Positions 8,438 through 17,497 of a stretch of DNA of 64,000 nucleotides are shown here, piece by piece. The notes beneath the pieces were generated by a model. It was given only the letters and a program-made list of their open reading frames with translations, had not been told where the DNA came from and ran no database searches. This DNA comes from Bordetella parapertussis. GTDB taxonomy: Bacteria; Pseudomonadota; Gammaproteobacteria; Burkholderiales; Burkholderiaceae_C. The stretch lies in NCBI GenBank assembly GCA_945901125.1, contig CAMDKD010000003.1, forward strand, positions 75,457 to 139,456, written 5' to 3'. Position 1 is the stretch's first letter, and each line of letters starts with the position of its first letter. Both the position numbers and the translations under genes were made by a program.

Positions 8438-9862
8438 TCAGCCCGGCAGTTCAGCCAGACCGAATCGGGTGTCATCCGGTACCTGCTGGCGTCGCTTGCG
8501 ACTTACCAGTGGGCCCAGGGCAATCAACACACAAAACAGCATGTACATCTCGATGTGAAACACCACGCTGTAACCGGTGACAGGTGAGACCAAAGCCTCG
8601 CCCAGCATTCCTTGTTCGGCCATATTGCCAATCAGGTCGCGGGTGACACCACCCGCAGCCATGGCCAATCCGGATGCGGTGGCCTGAACCGCACCCCAGG
8701 CACCTAACACCATGCCGGCGTGCACCTTGTCAGTCATGGCCATGGCTGTCAGCAGCATGCCTACAGAAAACAGTCCGCCGCCGAAACCGATGAGTGTGGC
8801 CCCTGCTTGAAACAAAACGGTCGATTGCAACGGGGCGGAAAAAATCACACAAGCGAAAGCCGGTAAACCGATGAGAGCGCCAACGGCAGCCAGGCGACAA
8901 GCATCCATGCCGCGAGACATGAAGCGTGCTGACAAGGCAAACGCCAGCAAGGCGCCGGCCGAGGTCATGGCGGTCAAGGCACTGGTCAGACTGACATCAA
9001 GTCCCAGCACTTGTGCGCCGTAAGGTTCAAGCACGATGTCTTGCATGCTGAAAGCAGCAGTACCCAGACCCACGGTCCATAAAAAACGGCGCATTCTGGG
9101 AATGGCCATCAGTTGACGCCAGTTGTGAGAAAAACCGTCAGGCTCGCGCTTGCCGCGTTTGCTGCTGCGTGCTTCTTGTTTCCACAAAGACACCAGATTA
9201 AGCACTGCCACCGACACGGCGCAGCCCTGAACCACTTGAATCAATTTTTGCGGAGAAAAATCACTGAGCAGCAAACTGAGTGCAGCGCTGCCGACGATCA
9301 AACCCACCAATAGCATGGCGTACATCAGAGCCACCACACGCGGACGTTTGTCTTCAGGCGAAATATCAGAGGCCAACGCAAGACCTGCCGTTTGGGTGAT
9401 TTGCATACCGGCACCCACACACAAAAACGCCGTGGCGGCCCCGAGGCGAATGACCCACAAATAGCCTTCGCGCGGCTCCGACAAGCCAAGCAGCGCAAAC
9501 GGCATGACGGCCAAACCACCGAACATCAAAATCGTACCCATCCACATATACGGAATGCGGCGCAAGCCCAGTGCCGAAGGATGCGTGTCACTGCGGTAAC
9601 CGATCATGGCGCGCAAAGGTGCAAACACCAAGGGCAGTGCCACCGACAAAGCCACCCACCAGGCAGGCACTTCGAGTTCGATGATCATGACCCGGTTGAG
9701 CGTGCCCACCAGCAACGCCATGGTCATGCCGATCGACAACTGAAAAAGTGCAAGCCTGAACAAACGGCCCAGCGGCAGATCAGGCGATGCCGCATCTGCA
9801 AACGGCACGTACTGCATCATGATGGATTGCATCCATGCCGGCGGGCGCATTTTGAAGCTCAT
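8438..9862 (-). CDS. lhaA: LH1 assembly factor LhaA (PucC-type BCD family MFS protein)
   Basis: A 474-residue, roughly 12-helix major-facilitator protein of the BCD (PucC/LhaA) family. These help insert bacteriochlorophyll-protein subunits into the membrane and do not act as classical solute carriers. Typical features are GYRSDTHPSALGLRRIPYMWMG after helix 2 and the Gly-rich GFGGGLFSVG segment. I chose the ATG at 9862 because it overlaps the bchM stop as ATGA; an in-frame start 12 bases upstream is also possible. Placement between bchM and puhA is the standard one. Confidence 0.92.
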   Translation of the reverse strand: MSFKMRPPAWMQSIMMQYVPFADAASPDLPLGRLFRLALFQLSIGMTMALLVGTLNRVMIIELEVPAWWVALSVALPLVFAPLRAMIGYRSDTHPSALGLRRIPYMWMGTILMFGGLAVMPFALLGLSEPREGYLWVIRLGAATAFLCVGAGMQITQTAGLALASDISPEDKRPRVVALMYAMLLVGLIVGSAALSLLLSDFSPQKLIQVVQGCAVSVAVLNLVSLWKQEARSSKRGKREPDGFSHNWRQLMAIPRMRRFLWTVGLGTAAFSMQDIVLEPYGAQVLGLDVSLTSALTAMTSAGALLAFALSARFMSRGMDACRLAAVGALIGLPAFACVIFSAPLQSTVLFQAGATLIGFGGGLFSVGMLLTAMAMTDKVHAGMVLGAWGAVQATASGLAMAAGGVTRDLIGNMAEQGMLGEALVSPVTGYSVVFHIEMYMLFCVLIALGPLVSRKRRQQVPDDTRFGLAELPG

Positions 9863-10584
9863 GTTTGTACCCATTCCCAGGCTTGAGATGTGTAAAAACC
9901 GCTGGAGATGCGTTGCATGCGTTTGGGCCGCCAGCCGTGCTGACGCACCGCGCGTTCTAAATACACATGCAAGGTGGATTTGCGTACCGGGGCCAACTGC
10001 GGTGAGCGGTCGGTGCGCGGAAACAAACGGCCCATGGCGTGCGCAGTAGCCAGCAAAGGCGAATGCGGGGCAAAGGTGAACACAATGGCGCGCTTGGTGC
10101 GCTTGCTCAATGCTTCAAACGCGTTGGCAATGTCTTGCGTGTCGTAGTGGATGAGTGAATCCATGCAAACCACGTAATCAAACTCGCCGTGTTCTGCTGA
10201 CAGCATGTCGCCCGCCAAAAACGTGATGCTGCCGGCTTTGGCGCTGAGTGCTGCGTTGGTCAGCAAATCCTGCGCATGGCGTTCACGCGCCAAATTGACC
10301 AGCGTAGGCGACAAATCGATAGCAATTACATCGGCACCGCGCTTCATGGCTTCTTGCGCCAAGGCGCCAGTGCCACAACCGGCATCCAGCAAACGCATGC
10401 CGGTCATGTCCTCGGGCAACCAAGACAACAAAGTGTGTCGCATCTGATCGCGGCCACGGCGCACGGTGGCGCGAATGCGTCCCACCGGCGCGTTGGAGGT
10501 GAGTACCTCCCAGGCCTTGGCGGCTGTGCGATCGAAATAGGTTTCGATCTGGCCGCGACGTGCAACATAACTGGCGTGGTTCAT
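9859..10584 (-). CDS. bchM: Mg-protoporphyrin IX O-methyltransferase BchM
   Basis: Transfers a methyl group from S-adenosylmethionine to the C13 propionate of Mg-protoporphyrin IX, the substrate step before AcsF. The 241-residue protein has the class I methyltransferase motif LLDAGCGTGALAQEA followed by the acidic strand end IAIDLS. The start at 10584 (MNHASYVARRG) follows the bchL stop at 10586 by one base. An earlier in-frame start at 10608 would overlap bchL and adds only MICWALIE. Confidence 0.94.
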   Translation of the reverse strand: MNHASYVARRGQIETYFDRTAAKAWEVLTSNAPVGRIRATVRRGRDQMRHTLLSWLPEDMTGMRLLDAGCGTGALAQEAMKRGADVIAIDLSPTLVNLARERHAQDLLTNAALSAKAGSITFLAGDMLSAEHGEFDYVVCMDSLIHYDTQDIANAFEALSKRTKRAIVFTFAPHSPLLATAHAMGRLFPRTDRSPQLAPVRKSTLHVYLERAVRQHGWRPKRMQRISSGFYTSQAWEWVQT

Positions 10585-10585
10585 C

Positions 10586-11497
10586 TCAATCAAAGCCCAA
10601 CAAATCAAAAATATCCCGGTCTTTCATGGGAATGGAGGGCAGCGGGTCTGTGCCTGCCCACAAGGCTGCTGCCAAGCGCATGTACTCATCTTGCACGGCC
10701 TTGACGGCGGGCGTGGCTTCAAGCTCAAACATGGTGCATTTCTGCAAACGGCTTTTGCGGATTTCATCCAGCATGGGGAAATGCGCCATGTTCTTCAAAC
10801 CAGTGACGGCGTTGAACTTGTCGACCTGGTCGGTGTCGTCGCTGCGGTTGACGATGACACCGCCCAAGCGCACGTTGTAGTTTTTCGACTTGGCACCAAT
10901 GGCTTGCACGATGCGGTTCATCGCAAAGATGGAATCGAAGTCGTTGGCGGTGACGATGAGCGCGCGGTCTGCGTGTTGCAGCGGTGCGGCAAAACCGCCG
11001 CACACCACATCGCCCAGCACATCAAAGATCACCACATCGGTGTCTTCCAGCAAATGGTGCTCTTTCAGGAGCTTGACGGTCTGCCCCACCACATAGCCGC
11101 CGCAGCCGGTGCCAGCCGGCGGGCCGCCTGCTTCGACGCACATCACACCGTTGTAGCCTTCAAACACAAAATCTTCTACGCGCAATTCTTCGGCATGAAA
11201 GTCCACGGTTTCGAGCACATCAATCACCGTGGGCAACATTTTTTTGGTGAGAGTGAAAGTGCTGTCGTGCTTGGGGTCACAACCAATTTGCAGTACCCGC
11301 TTACCCAGTCTGGAAAAGGCGGCCGACAGGTTGGAGGAGGTGGTGCTTTTGCCAATGCCGCCTTTGCCGTAAATGGCAAACACTTTGGCATTGCCAATTT
11401 TCACACTGGGGTCGAGCTGCACTTGCACGCTACCCTCGCCGTCGGGGCGTCCGCCGCGTTTGATTTGGCTGACGGGAATGTTGGCGGTTTCAATCAT
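10586..11497 (-). CDS. bchL: Light-independent protochlorophyllide reductase ATP-binding subunit BchL
   Basis: NifH-like ATPase that passes electrons to the BchN-BchB catalytic core for dark reduction of protochlorophyllide ring D. The 303-residue protein has the P-loop GKGGIGKSTTSSNLS and the NifH-type cysteine ligands for the shared 4Fe-4S cluster, in ...EAGGPPAGTGCGGYVVG and DVLGDVVCGGFAAPL. Lies 21 bases after bchB and one base before bchM. Confidence 0.97.
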   Translation of the reverse strand: MIETANIPVSQIKRGGRPDGEGSVQVQLDPSVKIGNAKVFAIYGKGGIGKSTTSSNLSAAFSRLGKRVLQIGCDPKHDSTFTLTKKMLPTVIDVLETVDFHAEELRVEDFVFEGYNGVMCVEAGGPPAGTGCGGYVVGQTVKLLKEHHLLEDTDVVIFDVLGDVVCGGFAAPLQHADRALIVTANDFDSIFAMNRIVQAIGAKSKNYNVRLGGVIVNRSDDTDQVDKFNAVTGLKNMAHFPMLDEIRKSRLQKCTMFELEATPAVKAVQDEYMRLAAALWAGTDPLPSIPMKDRDIFDLLGFD

Positions 11498-11518
11498 GGT
11501 GTTTTTCCTATGAGGATT

Positions 11519-13132
11519 TCAGCGGCTGAAATGAGCCTTGGCTTCGTACATGGTCTCTACCGTGATGCGCGAAACACCGCGTTCACGTGCAAATAACTCG
11601 GTGTTGCGACGGGCTTTGCCGCGCACAAAAAACGGGATTTTTTTCAATTCTTTTTCGGCTTCCGGTGCCCAGTCGGTGATATCGACAGTGGCACCGTTTG
11701 CAGTTGCGGCATCTTGAGTCACATGAATTTGTTCAGCTTCATGCGATTGAGCAGGTGCCATCGCAGTCGCAGCCGCTTTAGCAGGTGTGCCGTGGCCCGA
11801 ACCCAGGTGCGAGGGTGCAGCGCCGTCGTGGAATTCGAAGTCTTCGCGGAACATGCCCAGCAAGTGTTCTTCCAGGCCCATCATCAGCGGATGCACCCAG
11901 GTGTCAAACAAGACATTTGCGCCTTCAAAACCCATTTGCGGCGCATAGCGGGCCGGGAAATCCTGCACATGCATGGGCGCGGAAATGACAGTGCAAGGAA
12001 CGCCTAGGCGCTTGGCGATATGGCGTTCCATTTGCGTGCCCAGCAGTAACTCGGGTTGCAATGCTTTGACCTGGTCTTCGACTTCGAGGTAGTCGTCTGT
12101 GATCAGTGCCTCAACGCCGTACAACTTGGCGGCTTCGCGCACTTCACGGGCGAATTCGCGGCTGTAAGTGCCCAGACCTACCACTTCAAACCCCATCTCT
12201 TGATGGGCCACACGGGCGGCTGCAATGGCGTGTGTTGCATCGCCGAACACGAACACGCGCTTGCCGGTCAGGTAGGTCGAGTCCACCGATTTGGCATACC
12301 AACGCGCGCGTGAGGTGCGCATGAATTCTTCGCGCGACTGCGCCGGGTCTGCCAAGCCTGCGAGTTGTTGTACTTCTGCGATGAAATCCAGCGTGCCGTT
12401 GACACCGTAAGGAATGCATTGGGTGAACGGTTGGCCGCAACTGCGTTGCAGCCATTGCGCAGTGGTGCGCGCGAGTTCGGGATAAAGCACCACGTTGAAA
12501 TCGGCTTCGGCCAGGCGGCGTATGTCTGCCACACAGGCTTCTAACGGGGCGACCACATTCACATGTATGCCAAGCTCGTTCAGCAGAGAACGGATTTCTT
12601 TGATGTCGTCGCGGTGTCTGAAACCCAGCGCCGTTGGCCCCAGGATGTTGCAAACGGGTTGACGACCTTCAAGCGGCGTGCGGCTGTGGCCGGTAGGCAC
12701 CAAGGCACGCACCAAATGGTAAAAAGTTTCGGATGCGCCCCAGTTTTCCTTGCGTTGGTAAGCGGGCAATTCCAGAGCCACTACAGGTATGGGCAGGTTC
12801 AGCGCAAGTGCCAGACCACCCGGGTCGTCCTGAATCAGCTCAGCTGTGCATGAGGCACCGACCAGCATGGCGTTGGGTTTGAAGCGCGCGTGTGCTTCGC
12901 GGGCTGCGTCTTTGAACAACTGGGCGGTGTCGCCACCCAAGTCGCGCGCTTGGAAGGTGGTGTAAGTGACTGGCGGGCGGCGCGGCAAACGCTCGATCAT
13001 GGTGAACAGCAAGTCTGCATACGTGTCGCCTTGCGGCGCATGCAGCACGTAATGCACGTCTTTCATGGCTGTGGCCACACGCATGGCGCCTACGTGCGGC
13101 GGTCCTTCGTATGTCCAGAGTGTGAGTTGCAT
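11519..13132 (-). CDS. bchB: Light-independent protochlorophyllide reductase subunit BchB
   Basis: The NifK-like catalytic subunit of dark protochlorophyllide oxidoreductase. The 537-residue protein starts with the typical LTLWTYEGPPHVGAMRVATAM. It has a Cys-containing GASCTAEL segment for the interface 4Fe-4S cluster and ends with the C-terminal DPOR helical domain (KKIPFFVRGKARRNTE...), which is joined by an Ala/His-rich variable linker (about residues 440-480). Follows bchN by 12 bases. Confidence 0.97.
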   Translation of the reverse strand: MQLTLWTYEGPPHVGAMRVATAMKDVHYVLHAPQGDTYADLLFTMIERLPRRPPVTYTTFQARDLGGDTAQLFKDAAREAHARFKPNAMLVGASCTAELIQDDPGGLALALNLPIPVVALELPAYQRKENWGASETFYHLVRALVPTGHSRTPLEGRQPVCNILGPTALGFRHRDDIKEIRSLLNELGIHVNVVAPLEACVADIRRLAEADFNVVLYPELARTTAQWLQRSCGQPFTQCIPYGVNGTLDFIAEVQQLAGLADPAQSREEFMRTSRARWYAKSVDSTYLTGKRVFVFGDATHAIAAARVAHQEMGFEVVGLGTYSREFAREVREAAKLYGVEALITDDYLEVEDQVKALQPELLLGTQMERHIAKRLGVPCTVISAPMHVQDFPARYAPQMGFEGANVLFDTWVHPLMMGLEEHLLGMFREDFEFHDGAAPSHLGSGHGTPAKAAATAMAPAQSHEAEQIHVTQDAATANGATVDITDWAPEAEKELKKIPFFVRGKARRNTELFARERGVSRITVETMYEAKAHFSR

Positions 13133-13144
13133 TTGGTGTCTTCC

Positions 13145-14434
13145 TCAGGCGGCGAGTTTGATGCGACGGCGCAGCGGTCTGCTGAACAACTCAGCCAGAT
13201 CAGCGGCTTGCTCGTAGCCTTGGATGGGAGTGAACACGAGTTCGATGGCCCACTTGGTGGTCAGGCCTTGCGCTTCGAGTGGGTTGGCCAAGCCTAGGCC
13301 GCAGACCACCAAGTCCGGCGCGTCTGCGTGGCAGCGGTCGAGCTGGTTTTCCACATGCTGGCCTTCGGTGATGCGACTTCCTGGCGGCAACATGGCCAGT
13401 TCTTCGGCCATCAACTTGCGGTGCAGATAAGGCGTGCCGATCTCTGACAACTGCATGCCCATTTCGCGGTGCAGAAAACGCGCGAGTGGAATTTCGAGTT
13501 GCGAGTCGGGGAAGAAAAAGATTTTTTTGCCTTCTAACTGGCTGCGTAAACGAGCCAGTGCCGCCTCGGCACGTTGTCTGGCTGCGCGGGTCACGTTGTC
13601 GAAGGTTTCTTGCGGAACATTGAAGGCATTGGCAGCAGCTTGCAACCATGCGGTCGTGCCTTCAACACCTAGCGGGAACGGCGCGGGCAGTCGCTTGGCA
13701 CCGCGTGCTTCAAGCGCCAGCGAGGTGTCCGGCAGAAAAGGTTGAGCCAGTAAAAAAACTGTGTCCGGCCCGACTTCAGGCAAGGCGGTGCTGTTGCGCG
13801 GCGGGAAGAAATCTACTTGTTTGATGTCCATGTCGGTCAACAAACGGCGCATCTGGTCTTCCACGATATCAGCCAAAGTGCCAACCACCATCAGGCGTTG
13901 CTTGGAGCCAGGTGGCAAAGTAGGCAGCACCGGCACCATGGATTGCAGGCAAGTGTCTTCGCCTTGCGTGAACGTGGTTTCGATGCCGCTGCCGGAATAG
14001 TTGAGCACACGCACTGCTGGGTTGAATTGGCGGCTTAATCGCTCGGCAGCACGGGACAAATCAAGCTTGATGACTTCAGACGGGCATGAGCCGACCAGAA
14101 ACAAAGTACGGATATCCGGGCGACGCGACAACAGTTTGTTGACCACTTTGTCGAGTTCTTCATTGCAGTCGGCCAGACCGGCCAAGTCGCGCTCGTCAAT
14201 GATGGCAGTGCCGAAACGTGGCTCGGCAAAAATCATCACGCCGGCAGCGGACTGGATCAGGTGAGCGCAAGTGCGTGATCCCACCACCAGAAAAAACGCG
14301 TCTTGGATTTTGCGGTGCAGCCAAATGATGCCCGTCAGGCCGCAAAACACTTCACGTTGGCCGCGTTCGGTAGTGACCACAGGCGACTGGTCGCAGCCGC
14401 TGCTGTCTGAACGGATGGGGATGACGGGGGTCAT
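13145..14434 (-). CDS. bchN: Light-independent protochlorophyllide reductase subunit BchN
   Basis: The NifD-like subunit pairing with BchB. The 429-residue protein has the early cysteine ligands in REVFCGLTGIIWLHRK and GSRTCAHLIQSAAGVM and the later LFLVGSCPSEVIKLDL. The start is the ATG at 14434, which overlaps the bchF stop as ATGA and is preceded by a GGAG ribosome site. The frame remains open for 79 codons upstream but that part is antiparallel reading through bchF and is not BchN-like. Confidence 0.97.
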   Translation of the reverse strand: MTPVIPIRSDSSGCDQSPVVTTERGQREVFCGLTGIIWLHRKIQDAFFLVVGSRTCAHLIQSAAGVMIFAEPRFGTAIIDERDLAGLADCNEELDKVVNKLLSRRPDIRTLFLVGSCPSEVIKLDLSRAAERLSRQFNPAVRVLNYSGSGIETTFTQGEDTCLQSMVPVLPTLPPGSKQRLMVVGTLADIVEDQMRRLLTDMDIKQVDFFPPRNSTALPEVGPDTVFLLAQPFLPDTSLALEARGAKRLPAPFPLGVEGTTAWLQAAANAFNVPQETFDNVTRAARQRAEAALARLRSQLEGKKIFFFPDSQLEIPLARFLHREMGMQLSEIGTPYLHRKLMAEELAMLPPGSRITEGQHVENQLDRCHADAPDLVVCGLGLANPLEAQGLTTKWAIELVFTPIQGYEQAADLAELFSRPLRRRIKLAA

Positions 14435-14940
14435 ACTGCCAACTCCTTGTGCATAGCGATGGTGGCGCGTTCTTGGACTCTTGCAGCCCGCAGTTTGAGC
14501 AGGAACTGGCCGGCGTTGATGGCGTAGGCTGCATAAGCTGCCAAAGCCAGCCAGAGTTGCTGGTGCGTACTCATGTTGCTGGTGTACAGGCTCCACAAAT
14601 ATGCCGTATGTAATCCCAGCACGAGGAAACTGAACACGTCTTCCCAAAAGAAAGAATGGGCGAACAACCATTTGTCAAACACCACTTTTTCCCAAATGGA
14701 GCCGGTGACCATGATGGTGTAGAGCACCAGCGTTTTGAATACGACTGACCAGATGGCCGCAGTTTCGCCCTGGCCGGTGACCATGAAACGGGCGATCAAG
14801 CAAACGCTGACGGCAAACACGATGAACTGAAAGGCCGCCAGAAAACCTTGCACAGGCGTCCAGATGGTCGCATCGCGGCGGGCGCGTTCTTCGGGGGTGT
14901 ACAAACCGGCACTGATGCTCGGTTGCTGAACTTCATTCAT
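14431..14940 (-). CDS. bchF: 2-vinyl bacteriochlorophyllide hydratase BchF
   Basis: Hydrates the C3 vinyl group on the route to bacteriochlorophyll a. The 169-residue protein has four predicted membrane helices and the family motifs LYTPEERARRDATIWTPVQG near the N-terminus and FWEDVFSFLVLGLHTAYL in the middle. First gene of the leftward superoperon; its upstream region carries two TGT-N12-ACA type palindromes shared with the divergent ppaA. Confidence 0.95.
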   Translation of the reverse strand: MNEVQQPSISAGLYTPEERARRDATIWTPVQGFLAAFQFIVFAVSVCLIARFMVTGQGETAAIWSVVFKTLVLYTIMVTGSIWEKVVFDKWLFAHSFFWEDVFSFLVLGLHTAYLWSLYTSNMSTHQQLWLALAAYAAYAINAGQFLLKLRAARVQERATIAMHKELAV

Positions 14941-14992
14941 GGTTGTTGGAGGACAATGGCTATGAATTGACTTTAGGGTCAGAAGCAGAATG

Positions 14993-15010
14993 TGTCAACC
15001 TAAATTGACG
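14993..15010. promoter_or_regulatory. PpsR/CrtJ-type operator (bchF/ppaA)
   Basis: TGTCAACCTAAATTGACG reads TGT-N12-ACG, one base off the PpsR/CrtJ consensus TGT-N12-ACA, with TCAA/TTGA inner symmetry. It lies 53 bases upstream of the bchF start and is paired with a second site 61 bp away, about six helical turns, suiting cooperative PpsR binding. Confidence 0.65.
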
Positions 15011-15053
15011 TTATTTAAAGCTGACACATACGGGGTTTTCCCTAGGTTTGAAG

Positions 15054-15071
15054 TGTCTAAAAACTATGACA
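15054..15071. promoter_or_regulatory. PpsR/CrtJ-type operator (ppaA/bchF)
   Basis: TGTCTAAAAACTATGACA is an exact TGT-N12-ACA palindrome 51 bases upstream of the ppaA start codon. Together with the site at 14993 it can control both divergent transcripts. Confidence 0.7.
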
Positions 15072-15121
15072 CTTAGGGAGTTATCAATTCCTGTCGGCTT
15101 AGGCCTGAGAAAAGAGGTCAA

Positions 15122-15925
15122 GTGGAACTCTCAATCAATTCCGATATCAATCGACCTCTGCACCAGGCTTTGGTGACCCATGTCATTCCCCAATTGTTGG
15201 ATACAACTTCACGGGTGTACGAAAAAATTCCTTTTTCATCCATTCACAGCGAGGAACTAGGTAAAGCCTGCGTCACGGCAGATGGATCTCAAGTTGAGGT
15301 TTATGTCAAAAGCATGCTGATGCAGGGTCATGACATTGAAAGTCTGTACCTGGACGCCATTCCTCAGGCCGCCCGGCTTTTTCACGACTGGTGGGCGGCG
15401 GATGACATTGACTTTATTCAAGTCACCCAAGGCATTTTCCGGTTGGAGCAATTGATTTACGGGCTGAGTACAGACTTCGTCATGGGTGGCAGCCAGCAAA
15501 CCCCGGGCAGCCAACCCAATGCCTTGCTGGTCAAATCCCCGGGCTCTCACCATTCGCTCGGCTTGCTGATTCTGTCCCAGTATTTCAGGCGTTATGGCTG
15601 GCAGGTGTTCAGCGCCAACCAGTTCACTGCCGACGATATGTTGGTCGCTGTGCGCTCGGAATGGGTGGATTTGATCGGCGTGTCCTTGTCAGAAGACAAG
15701 CAGATTCCTGAAATGAAAAAACTGATCTCCCGTTTAAGACAAAGATGCAGCAATCCACATGTGCAAATCATGGTCGGTGGCCCTTTGCTGCGTTCGCGCG
15801 AGGATTTGGTTGAGATTTTGGGCGCAGATTTCGGCTGTTTGCATGCAGATCAGGCGCAATTTCAAGCAATTCAACATATTCAAAAAAATCAATTTGCCTC
15901 AGCTGTCAGGATGGCGCGATCTTGA
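15122..15925 (+). CDS. ppaA: B12-binding photosynthesis regulator, PpaA/AerR family
   Basis: A 267-residue cobalamin-binding regulator of the PpaA/AerR type, which senses light or oxygen through B12 and modulates PpsR/CrtJ. The N-terminal half is the helical cap. The C-terminal B12-binding fold includes SPGSHHSLGLLIL, where His144 sits at the AerR-type cobalamin-ligand position, and MVGGPLLRSRED. Starts with GTG at 15122 behind AAGAGGTCA. It lies directly upstream of ppsR, the usual pairing. Distinction from other B12-domain proteins rests on this context. Confidence 0.87.
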   Translation: MELSINSDINRPLHQALVTHVIPQLLDTTSRVYEKIPFSSIHSEELGKACVTADGSQVEVYVKSMLMQGHDIESLYLDAIPQAARLFHDWWAADDIDFIQVTQGIFRLEQLIYGLSTDFVMGGSQQTPGSQPNALLVKSPGSHHSLGLLILSQYFRRYGWQVFSANQFTADDMLVAVRSEWVDLIGVSLSEDKQIPEMKKLISRLRQRCSNPHVQIMVGGPLLRSREDLVEILGADFGCLHADQAQFQAIQHIQKNQFASAVRMARS

Positions 15926-16047
15926 GAAGTGTCAATCTGTCGTGAAATGGCGAGTAGAATGGAATTGAGCTGGGAAATATTCGATTTTTTACAAGATAGG
16001 CGGGGACCTTTTCCCCTTTTGCAGATTACCCATGAATTACCTTTAAA

Positions 16048-17430
16048 GTGAATATATTTTCATTACCCGCTGAGCAAATTGAAAGTCTGCTGACGACCTT
16101 GTCGGATGTCACCATGGTCTTGAGTGTCGAGGGCCTGGTGTTGGAGATCACGGCTTCAGGCAGAGAATTGCAGAGGTTGAACCTCAAAGCTTGGCAAGGC
16201 AAAACCTTGTCCTCAATGGCTACGCTTGACAGCCAGGACAAATTGCGAAATTTGCTGGTCAAACCGGAAAAAAATGTTGCCAGCGTCTGGCGGCACGTCA
16301 ACTTTACAGTCGGGGAGGTGGATGTCCCCTTGCAATTACTGGCTGTTCCGCAGTCCGACTCGAACCAGTTTTGGGTATTCGGTCGCGATTTAAGCGGGGT
16401 GTCGCAGATGCAGCGTCGATTGGTGGAATCGCATCAGTCTATGGAACGCGATTACCTGCGTTTGCGTCACATGGAGGCGCGTTACCGCTTGCTGTTCGAG
16501 ACCGTCACCGACCCAGTGCTGGTCGTCGATGTGTCGCAGCGCCGGGTGATGGAAGCCAACCAATCTGCGCAACTGGTGTTCAAAGACATCGTCAAGCGTT
16601 TGCCGGGTGCCGACATTGTTCAATGCTTCGAGCCTGCCTCCCGCGAAGCATTTGAAGCTTTGTTGCGAACTGCCCAAGCTTCAGGTCGCATGGAAAGCGC
16701 ACGTGTTCGCAGTTTGAAAGCCGATCAGGATTGTCAATTGCATGCCTCGGTGTTTATGCAAGAAGGCGGGCCGCAATTTTTATTGCGCATGCAGACCGCC
16801 ACAGTCACTCTCAATGCACAGGTGCCTGAAGCGGATGGCGAGTGGTTCCAGCATGCCCTGGAAAACGCGCCCATAGGCTTTGTCGTCACAGACCGCGCAG
16901 GCGCTGTGCTGGCGGCCAATGCCGAGATCTGCAACATGCTCGGTTTGAGTTCTACGGGTCAATTGATAGAGAAAAACTTGGAAGATTTCATGGCGCGCGG
17001 CTCGGTCGATTTGGGCGTGCTGCTGAACAACTTGCGTCAATCCGGCATATTGCGCGGCTTTGCTACTGAGTTACGCAGCTCGGTCGGCGTGCTCATGCCG
17101 GTCGATGTGGCCGGTGTCACTTTGACCGGGGATCAGCCGACTTACGGTTTTTTCATCCGTGACATTCAGGTCGGACGCAGCGTGCACAAATCCGCCACCT
17201 CGGGCATGGCCGATTCGGTCGAGCAGTTGTCGCAGCTGGTTGGTCGCATGCCCATGAAGGACATCGTCGGTGAAACCAGCACCATGATTGAGCGCATGTG
17301 TATACAGGCGGCCCTGGAATTGACCCATAACAACCGTGCTTCTGCGGCTGAAATGCTGGGTTTGTCGCGCCAAAGTCTTTACGTCAAATTGCACAGGTAC
17401 GGCATAGTCTCTGAAACCGACTCAGAGTAA
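16048..17430 (+). CDS. ppsR: Photosynthesis gene repressor PpsR/CrtJ
   Basis: A 460-residue PAS-domain regulator that represses bch, crt and puc genes by binding TGT-N12-ACA palindromes under aerobic or lit conditions. It has an N-terminal PAS-like region, a coiled linker (about residues 118-145), two further PAS domains (about 147-250 and 266-370) and a Fis-type HTH at the C-terminus (NNRASAAEMLGLSRQSLYVK). Cys418 inside the HTH region corresponds to the redox-active cysteine of Rhodobacter PpsR; Cys229 is a candidate partner. GTG start at 16048 without a strong ribosome site. The 122-base gap before it shows no gene. Confidence 0.94.
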   Translation: MNIFSLPAEQIESLLTTLSDVTMVLSVEGLVLEITASGRELQRLNLKAWQGKTLSSMATLDSQDKLRNLLVKPEKNVASVWRHVNFTVGEVDVPLQLLAVPQSDSNQFWVFGRDLSGVSQMQRRLVESHQSMERDYLRLRHMEARYRLLFETVTDPVLVVDVSQRRVMEANQSAQLVFKDIVKRLPGADIVQCFEPASREAFEALLRTAQASGRMESARVRSLKADQDCQLHASVFMQEGGPQFLLRMQTATVTLNAQVPEADGEWFQHALENAPIGFVVTDRAGAVLAANAEICNMLGLSSTGQLIEKNLEDFMARGSVDLGVLLNNLRQSGILRGFATELRSSVGVLMPVDVAGVTLTGDQPTYGFFIRDIQVGRSVHKSATSGMADSVEQLSQLVGRMPMKDIVGETSTMIERMCIQAALELTHNNRASAAEMLGLSRQSLYVKLHRYGIVSETDSE

Positions 17431-17451
17431 ACCCTTGTCGCTGCCAAAAAG

Positions 17452-17469
17452 CGTCAACTTAGATTGACA
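17452..17469. promoter_or_regulatory. PpsR/CrtJ-type operator upstream of bchG
   Basis: CGTCAACTTAGATTGACA differs from TGT-N12-ACA by one base and keeps the TCAA/TTGA inner arms seen at the other sites here. It lies 29 bases before the bchG start, so it would overlap the promoter or the first transcribed bases. Confidence 0.55.
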
Positions 17470-17497
17470 ACTCAATCTGTCATGTGAAAATGGGGTA